Assembly (NCBI GenBank): GCA_945870015.1 | Contig: CAMBQS010000009.1 | Coordinates: 1-22,139 of the forward strand | DNA: 22,139 bases | Origin: Desulfocicer vacuolatum DSM 3385 | GTDB taxonomy: Bacteria > Desulfobacterota > Desulfobacteria > Desulfobacterales > SURF-7 | Direction: 5' to 3' | In this document: positions 7,978 to 16,758 of the stretch, piece after piece | Numbering within the stretch: the stretch's first letter is position 1 | Layout of the letters: the number at the start of each line of letters is the position of its first letter | Position numbers and translations under genes: made by a program | The notes under the pieces: generated by a model | Database searches by the model: none | What the model was told of the DNA's origin: nothing | What the model saw: only the letters and a program-made list of their open reading frames with translations

Positions 7978-8007
7978 TTGACACTTTCTCATGAATTGAT
8001 CTATCAT
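7978..8007 (+). promoter_or_regulatory. Strong sigma70-like promoter upstream of the chemoreceptor
   Basis: A perfect -35 TTGACA (7978-7983) and TATCAT (8002-8007, 5/6) are separated by 18 bases. They lie 29 bases after the mltD-like stop. A start near 8014 would give an unusually long leader of about 220 bases before the chemoreceptor ATG. Confidence 0.6.
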
Positions 8008-8151
8008 ACAAACGAATTCAATCGTTTTCTTATTCGCTGAATCTGCTGAACTTCCCTGAAATTTCAATTATTTCAATTAACTGCTATCAACATCAGGAAG
8101 GGGCATGTCCCATGACGTGCTGTTTTCTGTTGTATGGAACGGAGAAATTCG

Positions 8152-8220
8152 ATGGCTTTCAATAAGGCCATGAAATCTTTTCTGATACCCTGAATGAAAT
8201 ATGTCATTATTACTGGTTAG
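8152..8220 (+). other. Two possible short leader peptides in the chemoreceptor 5' leader
   Basis: An ATG at 8152, preceded by GGAG at 7-base spacing, opens a 13-codon frame (MAFNKAMKSFLIP) ending at 8193. The next base begins a second ATG frame of 8 codons (MKYVIITG) ending at 8220, 16 bases before the chemoreceptor ATG. They could be leader peptides coupled to the main gene or chance frames. No attenuator hairpin is obvious. Confidence 0.2.
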
Positions 8221-8236
8221 AATCCGGAGGGCCATT

Positions 8237-9919
8237 ATGCGGGTGAAATCAATTCATGATGTAAAATTATTTATCAAAATGATCGGGATATCCTTGGCTA
8301 CGATTCTGTTGTTTATGATGATAATCCTGTTTTACATCATTCCGGCCATGGAAAAAACCATTCTTTCCCACAAAAAAGATTCTATAAAAAACATTGTCGA
8401 GGTAGTCACTTCGCTCATTGGTGAATATGAGAGTAAGGTGAAAACCGGAAAATTGTCTTTGACAGAAGCCAAATATAAAGCTGCTCAGGAGATAAAAAAA
8501 ATTCGATATGGGGACAATTCCTGTTTTTGGATCAGTGACTGGATTCCCAGAATGATCATGCATCCATTTAATCCGGAATTAAATGGGAAAGATCTGGGTC
8601 AGATCACGGATGCAAACGGAAAAAGAGTGTTCATGGAAATGGCAAAACTCTGTGAGGAAAAAGATGAAGGTTTTGTCAGCCATGTGTGGACCAGACCCGG
8701 TTCTATCTATTCTGAGCCGAAGATTTCATACGTCAAAAAGATTGAATCATGGGGATGGATTATCGGAACCGGTATCTATACTGATAATATTTTGAGTGAT
8801 ATCTACAATATACAGGCACAGATTGCACTGGTTTTTCTGGCTTGCGCTGTAGTTAGCCTGGTATTTATTTTTTTGGCAGTTTCCAAAATTATCAAACCAA
8901 TCAAGCAGAGTGTATTTTTAGCTGAAAAAGTGGCCTCCGGAGACCTGACTGATTCGCTGCACATTGAACAGAAAGATGAGATTGGTACGCTGGCAAACGC
9001 ATTGAATCGTACCGTGTCCAGTCTGGGCCGGATTGTCCGTGAGCTGTCATCTGGATCGCAGTTGCTAACGGCTTCATCATCGGAATTGACGAGTGTGTCC
9101 AAAGGGATGCTGCAAAATGCGGAGCAGACATCTGCCAAGTCCAACCAGGTCGCCGCTGCGGCAGAAGAGATGACTTCCAATCTGGCATCCATGGCAAGCG
9201 CCATGGAGCAAGCTTCCGGAAATATGAAAACCGTAACGATTGGGTGTGAAGAGATGACTACAACCATTCTTGAGATTGCGAAAAACTCGGAAAAGGCCAG
9301 ACATATAGCCGGTGATGCGGTTAAAGAAGCGGAAAATGCATCTGCGCAGATCGGGAGGCTGGGAATCTCAGCTCAGGAAATCGGACAAGTTACAGAGGTG
9401 ATCACCGAAATATCCGAACAGACCAATCTTCTGGCATTAAATGCAACAATCGAAGCTGCAAGGGCAGGCGATGCTGGAAAAGGGTTTGTGGTGGTTGCCA
9501 ATGAAATCAAGGAGCTTGCTCGTCAGACTGCAAAGGCCACAAGTGAGATCAAGGACAAGGTTCATGGAATTCAGGATACGACATCCAGTGCGGTTGCTGT
9601 GATCAATGCAATAACAACCGTGATCAATGATATTGATGAGATAGTCTCTATCATTGCAACGGCGATAGAAGAGCAGTCCATAACAACCAAAGAGATCGCA
9701 ACGAATATGTCACAGGCTTCTCAAAGCATATTTGAAATCAATGAAAATGTGGCCCAGAGCAGTAAGGTTTCCGGCGAGATTACAAGAGACATATGTGAAT
9801 CCAGCAGCGCTGCGAATGAAATGGCAAGCCGCAGCTCAAAAGTCACTCATGGCGCTCAGGAGCTTTCGGAACTGGCTGAACAGTTTGTGAGCCTTGTCGA
9901 TAAATTTAAAATCAATTGA
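8237..9919 (+). CDS. Methyl-accepting chemotaxis protein with a periplasmic single-Cache domain
   Basis: The protein has 560 residues from the ATG at 8237, which follows GGAGG by 6 bases; a frame opening at 8201 lacks such a site. TM1 is at about 12-36. A periplasmic sCache_2-type domain follows (45-185), with [28 protein letters not shown] and [13 protein letters not shown]2 is at 194-216, then a HAMP domain (217-270). A long coiled signalling domain has the hairpin tip [27 protein letters not shown] and following VVVANEI, the CheA/CheW contact site. It should sense a small periplasmic ligand and control a chemotaxis kinase. No C-terminal CheR-tether pentapeptide is present. The gene is followed closely by two histidine kinase genes on the same strand. 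Confidence 0.93.
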   Translation: MRVKSIHDVKLFIKMIGISLATILLFMMIILFYIIPAMEKTILSHKKDSIKNIVEVVTSLIGEYESKVKTGKLSLTEAKYKAAQEIKKIRYGDNSCFWISDWIPRMIMHPFNPELNGKDLGQITDANGKRVFMEMAKLCEEKDEGFVSHVWTRPGSIYSEPKISYVKKIESWGWIIGTGIYTDNILSDIYNIQAQIALVFLACAVVSLVFIFLAVSKIIKPIKQSVFLAEKVASGDLTDSLHIEQKDEIGTLANALNRTVSSLGRIVRELSSGSQLLTASSSELTSVSKGMLQNAEQTSAKSNQVAAAAEEMTSNLASMASAMEQASGNMKTVTIGCEEMTTTILEIAKNSEKARHIAGDAVKEAENASAQIGRLGISAQEIGQVTEVITEISEQTNLLALNATIEAARAGDAGKGFVVVANEIKELARQTAKATSEIKDKVHGIQDTTSSAVAVINAITTVINDIDEIVSIIATAIEEQSITTKEIATNMSQASQSIFEINENVAQSSKVSGEITRDICESSSAANEMASRSSKVTHGAQELSELAEQFVSLVDKFKIN

Positions 9920-10020
9920 GAAAAGGTCAGGAGCAAACCATCCTGATGGAGATTGTGACAGAGTCAGTTCTGGTTTTTTTTTACAGGATGATAACTTATT
10001 TTTTTAGTGAAAGGAACAGG

Positions 10021-11205
10021 ATGCTGAGCAACAACCTTCAGACTGAATATGTTGAATTCAAAAGACTTCCCTCTGAAAAAATAAGGGGCGCTTTTCACCG
10101 GATTTCAGGGCTGCCTTTTGTTCAGGAGGTGATGAACACCATACTAAATCCGGTTTTTATTTTGAACAAATACCGCCAGGTGATATTTGCCAACAGTTCC
10201 GTGCTGCGACTTTTGAATTCGCATGACCTGGAAAAGATTATCGGGAAAAGACCGGGGGAGTTGTTCAACTGCATTCATTCAAATGAACCTTCGGGCTGCG
10301 GAACCTCCGTTCACTGCTGCGTGTGTGGATGCCTGGCCGCATTTCTTGAATGTCAGAGAACTGACCAGCCTGCTGGAAAAGAAGCGCGGATCATGACCGG
10401 ATCAAACGGAAAGATCGTTTCCTATGATATGACCGTGAGTGTTTCCCCTTTCAGGATTCAGAAAAATTTCTATTTTATGGTTCACATGGTGGATATCAGT
10501 CATGAAAAACGAAGACACGTTCTGGAACGAATTTTTTTTCATGACATACTGAATACAGCCGCCAACATCAGCAGCCTGTCCAGCATGGTAGTGGATGAGC
10601 AAATGAAGGATCTTGAAGATTGGCCGGGTCTGCTTAAAATGGCCTCATCCAGATTGATTGAAGAAATCGAGTCGCAACGGATTCTTTTATCTGCTGAACA
10701 GGGGGAACTGCAAATCACTCTGCGAAAAATCAATATTGAAACAGAAGTTCTTCAGACTGTGGAATTATTCAAAGAGCAGTCGCTTCATCATCAGGTGTGT
10801 CTCTCCTGCGAAGTACAGCCGGATAATTATGAATGCGTAACAGATAGTGTTCTGCTTCATCGGGTGCTGACGAATCTGGTCAAGAACGCAATCGAGGCAT
10901 CCATATCCGGGGATATCGTCAGAATCGGAATTTCCCGGGGCAAACAGGAATTTATAATACGGGTAGCAAACCCGGCCGTCATTCCCCTTGATCAGCAGCT
11001 TCAGATGTTTCATCGCTCGTTTTCAACAAAAGGTGCCGGACGCGGAGTAGGAACTTACAGTATCAAACTCCTGACCGAAAAATTTCTCAAAGGACAAGTA
11101 TCGTTTTTATCATCACTGGAAGCAGGTACATGTTTTGAAATCAGGCTTCCCTCCTTTTTATCTGACCCATTAATCGAACAGGTAAATTATCACGCTGCGT
11201 TGTGA
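10021..11205 (+). CDS. PAS-domain sensor histidine kinase with a cysteine cluster
   Basis: The protein has 394 residues from the ATG at 10021, which has AAGGA five bases upstream; the frame is open back to a TTG at 9916 that overlaps the chemoreceptor stop. No membrane helix is present from this start. A PAS domain (about 35-160) holds six Cys between 84 and 104 (C84, C93, C99, C100, C102, C104; GCGTSVHCCVCGC), a candidate metal, cofactor or redox site. The phosphoacceptor region is atypical, FFHDILNTAANISS with His174, and is followed by a HATPase with N-box LVKNAIEAS (286-294). The usual DxGxG box is replaced by VANPAVIP, while the RSFSTKGAGRGVGTYS block is kept. This resembles an HD-type kinase subfamily seen in Desulfobacterota. 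The downstream hybrid kinase may be a phosphorelay partner. Confidence 0.85.
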   Translation: MLSNNLQTEYVEFKRLPSEKIRGAFHRISGLPFVQEVMNTILNPVFILNKYRQVIFANSSVLRLLNSHDLEKIIGKRPGELFNCIHSNEPSGCGTSVHCCVCGCLAAFLECQRTDQPAGKEARIMTGSNGKIVSYDMTVSVSPFRIQKNFYFMVHMVDISHEKRRHVLERIFFHDILNTAANISSLSSMVVDEQMKDLEDWPGLLKMASSRLIEEIESQRILLSAEQGELQITLRKINIETEVLQTVELFKEQSLHHQVCLSCEVQPDNYECVTDSVLLHRVLTNLVKNAIEASISGDIVRIGISRGKQEFIIRVANPAVIPLDQQLQMFHRSFSTKGAGRGVGTYSIKLLTEKFLKGQVSFLSSLEAGTCFEIRLPSFLSDPLIEQVNYHAAL

Positions 11206-11385
11206 GATAAGCAATCTCAGGACAGCGATCCGGATCAAACGTTGAACAGGGTTTTTGCATCAAACGAAATCTTGTATTTTTTTGTTCATCTGATATGGTA
11301 TTTCATCCTGATAGAAATTTCTATTTCGTTCGTTCACGCATGCTGGTCATCCACAAAGGTAATGTGGTGTGGTCTGGAGAGCAAG

Positions 11386-14300
11386 ATGAAACATAGAGTC
11401 CTGTTCGGATTTCTCATTCTTTGGTTTTGCCTTTGTTCCTCTCTTTTCTGGATGATTTATACGGATGCCAAAGAAAAAGCCATTGATGAACTCAACTCCC
11501 GTCAGTTGCTTCATGCCAGTCAGGCCCGGATCGGGATTGAGGATTTTTTTGCCAAAACAGTTGAGCATCTCACTCAGATTTCCAGGTCGGAACATGTCAT
11601 TGATCTGGATGATGAGGGAAGGCGGGAACTTGACTTTGCCTTAAAAATCAACACCAGCGAATTATTGGCCATCACTCGTGTGGATCAATCCGGGGCGATT
11701 GTTTATACAGCGCCGTATCATGAGGCGCTCATTGGTAAAGATATTTCCCGCCAGAAACATATACAAAAAATATTGAGAACCCAGAAACCTGTTGTCAGTG
11801 ATGTGATCAACGCTGTTCAGAATCATTGTGGAATTGCTTTACATGTTCCTGTTTTTAAGGATAAAAAATTTTATGGCTCGCTCGGGATTTTGATTGATTT
11901 TCAGTCCATTTCAAAATTTTTTCTTGAGAACATCAGAATCGGCATTACCGGGTATGCCTGGATGACAAGCAGCGAAGGAGTTGAACTCTATTGCCCGGTT
12001 CCAGGGCACACAGGCAAATCTGTTTTTGAAAACTGCAAGGAGTTTCCTGATATCATCTCCATGGCCAACGAGATGCTAAAAGGCCGGAAGGGGAAGACCA
12101 CTTACACTTATAATCAGATCCGAAACCAGCAAACGAAAATCATCAAAAAACATGCTGTGTATGTACCCATTAAAATCGCAGACAGCTTCTGGTCAATTGT
12201 TGTTGCATCCAGTGAAGATGAGGTGCTGGCAACACTGGTGGGTTTGTACCACAAGTTGATTTTTATTTTTATTTTGATTGTTCTGGGAGGAGTCTTTTTT
12301 TTATATTTTGGTCTGAAAGCCTGGGGAATTGTCCGGGAGAATGAAGCCCGGAATAAGGCGGAAGCTGCATTGCGGGAAAGTGAGGAGCGGTTTAAGCTGA
12401 CCATGGAAACCAGCCCTGCCGGTATCGTGCGTGTCGACGCCAGGGGTCTGACCATTTACGCAAATCAGCAGGCGGAGAAAATTCTCGGAATCCGGCAGAA
12501 GGATGGTACCGGAAGATTCTATAATGAGCCTGAATGGAAAATTACCGATTTCAATGGAGACCCGTTTCCAAAAGAAAATCTGCCTTTTGCGGTTGTTCAA
12601 AAAACAGGAAAACCGGTTTTCGGGATCAGGCATGCGATTGAAGGGCCTGGCGGCAAGCAGGTACTGCTGTCCATCAATTCCGCTCCTTTGCTGGATGCCC
12701 AAGGTACATTCGAAGGCATGGTGGCTACGGTTGAGGACATCACTGACAAATATCAGGCAGAGCAGAATTACCAGACTTTGTTCCGGGAAATGATTGACGG
12801 ATTTGCTCTCCATGAGATTATTCGCGATGAAAAAGGACATCCTGTTGATTACCGTTTTATTGCCGTGAATCCGGCTTTTGAACGCATGACCGGTTTACAG
12901 GGGGTGTCCCTGATCGGGAAGAGCGTGTTGGAGGTGATGCCAAAAACAGAATTCTATTGGATCGAAACATATGGCCAGGTTGCATTGACAGGGAACCCGG
13001 TTTTTTTTGAAAACTATTCGCAGGAAATCGGCCGTTATTTTCAGGTGACGGCTTTCAGACCGGCGAAGAATCAATTCGCCTGCTTTTTTGTGGATGTGAC
13101 CAAAAGAAAGCTGACGGAAAAAGCGCTCTGGGAATCCACCGAACGGTTTCAGAAAATATTCAACAGCCAACTGGATGCGATTTTTGTTCTGGATGCGGGT
13201 CTCCCTGCGCGGATACTGGATTGCAATCCTGCAGCCGCAAAGATTTTTGGATATCAGGCCGATGAGATGTTCCATGAAACCGTTGACAAGTTGCATATCA
13301 ACCAATCGAATCTGAAAATATTCCAGCAGATGCTATCGGATGCAATTCAAAAAGACGGCCATTTAAGTGATTTCCAATTCTCGATGAAACGGAAAAACGG
13401 AACTGTTTTTCCATCAGAACATACAGTACTGGAATTGAAAAATAATGCGGATGAAAGAACAGGGTGGGTTTCGATTGTCCGGGATCTGACGGAACGTAAA
13501 CAGATTGAAAAACGACTTCAGCAGGCGCAAAAGATGGAATCCATCGGGAATCTGGCCGGAGGCATTGCCCATGATTTTAACAACATATTATCTCCCATCA
13601 TCGGCCTGTCTGAACTGATGCTGGAAGATTTATATCCAGGCAGCCCGGAATATGAAAATGTTCAGCAAATATTAAACGCCGGGAAAAGAGGGAGCGATCT
13701 GGTCAAGCAGATTCTTGTGTTCAGCCGTCAGTCTGAACAGAAAATCATTCCGGTAAGAATTCAGCAGATACTCAGAGAAGTTATAAAATTAAGCCGTTCA
13801 ACGATTCCATCGAATATTGAAATCATTCAGGAAATTCAGGACAGTTGCGGCCCGGTAATGGCAGATCCGACACAGATTCATCAGATTGTCATGAACCTGG
13901 TCACAAACGCCTACCATGCTGTTGAAGAAACAGAAGGGAAGATTATTATAAGTCTCAAGGAAACTGGTTCCGGTGGTGAAGGACTATCCGGTAAACTCCA
14001 TGAACCGGAGAGGCTCGCAATGTTGTCCATCTCCGACACAGGCTGCGGCATTGAACCGGAAGTAATGGATAAGATATTCGAGCCGTATTTTACCACCAAG
14101 AAGCAGGGCAAGGGCACTGGTCTCGGGCTTTCCGTAGTATATGGAATCGTCAAGGCCTACAAGGGAGATATCAAGGTTTTCAGTGAGATAGGAAAGGGGA
14201 CAACATTTCTGATATATCTGCCGATCATGGAGCAGCCATATGAAATAAAAGAGGCCGAACCATGGAACAAGAATCCGGCCGGTACGGAAACGATTTTGCT

Positions 14301-14700
14301 GGTCGATGATGAGGAGTCCATTGTCCGGCTTGAAAAAAAAATTCTTGAACGGCTTGGCTATCAGGTGATTTCCCGAACCGGCAGCGTGGAAGCACTGGAA
14401 GCATTCAGGCATGATCCGGAGATTTTCGATTTGGTGATTACCGACATGGCCATGCCGAAAATGACCGGAGAAAATCTGGCTGGAGAATTGCTATCCATCA
14501 GACCGGATATCCCGATTATCGTTTGTACCGGATTCAGCGAGAGAATCAACAGCGAAAGGATTAAGGCGCTGGGAATAAAAGGTTTATTGATGAAGCCGGT
14601 GATCAAATCCGATATGATCAATATGGTTAGAAGAGTTCTGGATGAGGTGAATGATTCAGCAAAAGACCCACAATCCCAAAACAAAAACGAATTTGTATGA
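11386..14700 (+). CDS. Hybrid sensor histidine kinase: double Cache-like, three PAS, HisKA, HATPase, receiver
   Basis: The protein has 1104 residues from the ATG at 11386, which follows GGAG by 6 bases; the frame extends upstream to a TTG at 11242 without a good site. TM1 is at about 5-24, an extracytoplasmic dCache_1-like sensor at 30-280 (ISRQKHIQ, GYAWMTSSEG) and TM2 at 288-312. Three PAS units follow at about 327-455, 457-572 and 575-705, each ending in a D-I/V/L-T linker. HisKA carries His729 in GGIAHDFNNIL. The HATPase has NLVTNAYHAV, DTGCGIE, FEPYFTTK and GKGTGLGLS. The C-terminal receiver has LLVDDEES, Asp1020 in ITDMAMPKM and the Lys in MKPV, so it looks functional. No output domain follows, so an unlinked phosphotransfer or regulator is expected. 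It may serve with the PAS kinase upstream. Confidence 0.92.
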   Translation: MKHRVLFGFLILWFCLCSSLFWMIYTDAKEKAIDELNSRQLLHASQARIGIEDFFAKTVEHLTQISRSEHVIDLDDEGRRELDFALKINTSELLAITRVDQSGAIVYTAPYHEALIGKDISRQKHIQKILRTQKPVVSDVINAVQNHCGIALHVPVFKDKKFYGSLGILIDFQSISKFFLENIRIGITGYAWMTSSEGVELYCPVPGHTGKSVFENCKEFPDIISMANEMLKGRKGKTTYTYNQIRNQQTKIIKKHAVYVPIKIADSFWSIVVASSEDEVLATLVGLYHKLIFIFILIVLGGVFFLYFGLKAWGIVRENEARNKAEAALRESEERFKLTMETSPAGIVRVDARGLTIYANQQAEKILGIRQKDGTGRFYNEPEWKITDFNGDPFPKENLPFAVVQKTGKPVFGIRHAIEGPGGKQVLLSINSAPLLDAQGTFEGMVATVEDITDKYQAEQNYQTLFREMIDGFALHEIIRDEKGHPVDYRFIAVNPAFERMTGLQGVSLIGKSVLEVMPKTEFYWIETYGQVALTGNPVFFENYSQEIGRYFQVTAFRPAKNQFACFFVDVTKRKLTEKALWESTERFQKIFNSQLDAIFVLDAGLPARILDCNPAAAKIFGYQADEMFHETVDKLHINQSNLKIFQQMLSDAIQKDGHLSDFQFSMKRKNGTVFPSEHTVLELKNNADERTGWVSIVRDLTERKQIEKRLQQAQKMESIGNLAGGIAHDFNNILSPIIGLSELMLEDLYPGSPEYENVQQILNAGKRGSDLVKQILVFSRQSEQKIIPVRIQQILREVIKLSRSTIPSNIEIIQEIQDSCGPVMADPTQIHQIVMNLVTNAYHAVEETEGKIIISLKETGSGGEGLSGKLHEPERLAMLSISDTGCGIEPEVMDKIFEPYFTTKKQGKGTGLGLSVVYGIVKAYKGDIKVFSEIGKGTTFLIYLPIMEQPYEIKEAEPWNKNPAGTETILLVDDEESIVRLEKKILERLGYQVISRTGSVEALEAFRHDPEIFDLVITDMAMPKMTGENLAGELLSIRPDIPIIVCTGFSERINSERIKALGIKGLLMKPVIKSDMINMVRRVLDEVNDSAKDPQSQNKNEFV

Positions 14701-14742
14701 CCATAGAAGTTTTATAACCGTAAGATTTTGAAGGAGGAATCC

Positions 14743-16071
14743 GTGCTGCCAAAGAGCAAAAAAGTGTGGGGATGGGCTTTGTATGACTGGGGGAATTCCG
14801 CTTTTGCCACCACTGTAATGGCTGGTTTTTTCCCTATTTTTTTTAAACAGTACTGGAGCTTTGGCGCGGATGTGAATCTGAGTACGGCAAGGCTTGGATT
14901 TGGAAATTCAATGGCCAGCCTTTTTGTGGCCCTGATGGCACCAATTCTGGGAGCAATCGCAGACAGAGGGTCTGCCAAGAAAAAATTCCTGACACTATTC
15001 GCATATATGGGCGTATTGTCGACTGCATCTTTATTCATGATTGAAAAAGGGGAGTGGGAGCTGGCCATTTTCGTGTATGCCTGCGGAATCGTCGGATTCT
15101 GCGGAGGCAATGTGTTTTATGACTCTCTGCTCCCGGATGTGGCAGCAGAGAATGAAATGGATTTCTGTTCCAGTTTTGGATTTTCACTGGGATATCTGGG
15201 CGGAGGTCTTCTTTTTTTGGTCAATGTGCTTATGACATTGATGCCGGAAACATTCGGATTGCCGGATGCAGCCACTGCTGTCCGGTATTCTTTTCTCTCC
15301 GTTGCGGTCTGGTGGGGAGTATTCACGGTTTTCATCCTCGTATGGGTTCCGGAAGAATCCGAAGGGAAAAAACTCACACTGGGTGTGATCCGGGAAGGAT
15401 TTCTTCAACTGTATGAAACCTTTCAGAAGGTGCGGCAATTAAAAACCGTGCTGCTTTTTCTTCTGGCTTACTGGTTCTATATTGACGGAGTAGACACCAT
15501 TATCCGGATGGCGGTAGACTATGGAATATCCCTGGGATTTGAATCCAAGGATCTGATTGTCGCCCTCCTGGTGGTTCAGTTCGTTGGGTTTCCGGCTGCG
15601 ATTGTTTTTGGGATTCTGGGTGAAAAATGGGGGGTGCGAAAGTCCATTTATCTTGCGATCTTCATTTACATGGCAATCACTGTCTGGGGAGCCATGATCA
15701 CCAGCAAAAATGAATTCTATATCCTTGCGGTTGCCATCGGGCTGGTTCAGGGAGGAATTCAGGCCCTGAGCCGGTCTTTTTTTGCCAGACTCATTCCAAA
15801 GGGGCAGAGTGCCGAATACTTCGGTTTTTATAACATGCTGGGCAAGTTTGCCGCCATCATCGGTCCGACATTGATGGGCGTAGTGGGATTGGCTGCCCGG
15901 AATCTTCTCATGCCGGCTTCACCAACCCAGGAACAGATCCATGCTGTCGGCCAGTTATCCGCCAGATACAGCATCGCTTCCGTTATATTGCTTTTTATCA
16001 TCGGAGCCGTTCTTTTTTATTTTGTGGATGAAGAAAAAGGAAGGGATGCTGCGCTGCAATTGAATAAGTAA
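14743..16071 (+). CDS. MFS transporter, UMF1 (Atg22-like) family
   Basis: The protein has 442 residues and about 12 membrane helices. The GTG at 14743 follows GGAGG by 5 bases; a TTG at 14728 would lie upstream of that site. The N-terminal WGWALYDWGNSAFATTVMAG is the family signature, followed by an MFS loop (LGAIADRGSAKKK) and a second GGNVFYDSLLPDVA motif. A C-half loop has LGEKWGVRKS, and QALSRSFFARLIPKGQSAEYFGFYNM is also typical. The family includes Atg22 vacuolar amino-acid exporters in yeast; bacterial substrates are mostly unknown. The gene begins 42 bases after the hybrid kinase stop and is probably on the same transcript, so the kinase may respond to the transported solute, though this is an inference. 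Confidence 0.9.
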   Translation: MLPKSKKVWGWALYDWGNSAFATTVMAGFFPIFFKQYWSFGADVNLSTARLGFGNSMASLFVALMAPILGAIADRGSAKKKFLTLFAYMGVLSTASLFMIEKGEWELAIFVYACGIVGFCGGNVFYDSLLPDVAAENEMDFCSSFGFSLGYLGGGLLFLVNVLMTLMPETFGLPDAATAVRYSFLSVAVWWGVFTVFILVWVPEESEGKKLTLGVIREGFLQLYETFQKVRQLKTVLLFLLAYWFYIDGVDTIIRMAVDYGISLGFESKDLIVALLVVQFVGFPAAIVFGILGEKWGVRKSIYLAIFIYMAITVWGAMITSKNEFYILAVAIGLVQGGIQALSRSFFARLIPKGQSAEYFGFYNMLGKFAAIIGPTLMGVVGLAARNLLMPASPTQEQIHAVGQLSARYSIASVILLFIIGAVLFYFVDEEKGRDAALQLNK

Positions 16072-16198
16072 AAATGATCTTCCTGGATCATCTCCAGCGG
16101 TTCAAAATGATCAGCGATACTTGATAATAAAGGCTTGCCGTTGGATTTCTTGGTTTATCAGCGATAGCCAACCGTTCACGTCCGATACGATTGTGTGA
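16072..16198. other. Intergenic region between convergent MFS and toxin genes
   Basis: A 127-base spacer. A short imperfect repeat, ATCAGCGATA, occurs twice (16109-16118 and 16157-16166), and a short GATC-containing hairpin follows the MFS stop. No poly-T terminator is seen. It may mark the edge of the AT-rich toxin-antitoxin insertion. Confidence 0.3.
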
Positions 16199-16459
16199 TT
16201 ATATTTTCAATCTGTATGCTTCTCGCCGATGTCTAATCCTTAAAATCAATACTGTATCATCAACTATTGAATAAATTACTCGATAATCTCCAATCCGAAA
16301 TTTACGCAGGCCTGAAAATTTTCCGGTCAATCCGGGGAAATTATCTGCTTTATCAGGTAGCTCCTGTTCGATTTTTTGTAAAATTTTATCGGCTTGATTT
16401 TTATCTATTTTTTTTAGATCACGAGTGACTGTTTTTTTGAATGCGATCTTATAACTCAA
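16199..16459 (-). CDS. Type II toxin of the RelE/ParE superfamily
   Basis: The protein has 86 residues. MSYKIAFKKTVTRDLKKIDKNQADKIL, the central GLRKFRIGDYRVIYSI and the C-terminal VLILRIRHRREAYR give the complete RelE/ParE fold and basic active face. It could be a ribosome-dependent mRNA interferase (RelE-like) or a gyrase poison (ParE-like); the motif DYRVIY with the late RIRHRREAY fits RelE-type better. The start is TTG, inside the end of the antitoxin gene (11-base overlap), with AGGA about 6 bases upstream. A weak start coupled to the antitoxin is usual for keeping toxin below antitoxin. Confidence 0.9.
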   Translation of the reverse strand: MSYKIAFKKTVTRDLKKIDKNQADKILQKIEQELPDKADNFPGLTGKFSGLRKFRIGDYRVIYSIVDDTVLILRIRHRREAYRLKI

Positions 16460-16667
16460 GCTCTTTCCTCATAACTGCAAGGGAAATAACTGGATCAGAA
16501 GCATCGTTCAACCGATCAAAGGCAACTTGTAAGTCGGCAAGCTCATTTAAATATGTCTCCAAGGCTTTTTGAATATGAAAAGACTTCGGCCGCTCAGTTT
16601 CTAGTGATATTTCAGATAGTTTTATAGCAAGGTTGTCAGGAATCCTTACTGAAATTGTGGTACTCAT
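16449..16667 (-). CDS. Antitoxin with an N-terminal ribbon-helix-helix domain
   Basis: The protein has 72 residues. MSTTISVRIPDNLAIKLSEISLETERPKSFHIQKALETYL is a complete ribbon-helix-helix DNA-binding domain of the RelB/CopG type; the acidic C-terminal third (about 43-72) should wrap the toxin. A perfect Shine-Dalgarno (AGGAGGTG, 4 bases before the ATG) predicts strong translation, in contrast to the TTG start of the toxin. It probably represses its own promoter through the palindrome 20 bases upstream. The pair is AT-rich compared with its neighbours. Confidence 0.9.
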   Translation of the reverse strand: MSTTISVRIPDNLAIKLSEISLETERPKSFHIQKALETYLNELADLQVAFDRLNDASDPVISLAVMRKELEL

Positions 16668-16686
16668 AAATCACCTCCTGCTCCTG

Positions 16687-16706
16687 TGTCCTTAAATGTA
16701 AGGACA
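16687..16706. promoter_or_regulatory. Palindromic operator of the toxin-antitoxin operon
   Basis: TGTCCTTA (16687-16694), a 4-base spacer and TAAGGACA (16699-16706) form a perfect 8-bp inverted repeat, 7 bases upstream of the antitoxin Shine-Dalgarno. Position and symmetry fit a binding site for the dimeric ribbon-helix-helix antitoxin. A weak promoter (TTGTAA, 17 bases, TACTTT, minus strand) sits just upstream. Confidence 0.6.
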
Positions 16707-16758
16707 AAGTAAACGTTTTGCGAGTGCATTACAACTATTTTCTCCATAAATGCCATAT

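Noticed and set aside
8013..8236. A riboswitch such as a cyclic di-GMP aptamer in the chemoreceptor leader
   Set aside because: The conserved bases of the GEMM classes and other common aptamers were not found; only a short GGGGCATGTCCC hairpin is visible.
9916..10020. An extended N-terminus of the PAS kinase from the TTG that overlaps the chemoreceptor stop
   Set aside because: The ATG at 10021 has a better Shine-Dalgarno and gives the usual soluble N-terminus; the extension cannot be fully excluded.
12301..12840. A 179-codon minus-strand frame inside the hybrid kinase gene
   Set aside because: It is antisense to the first and second PAS domains, which have a continuous and recognisable plus-strand reading.
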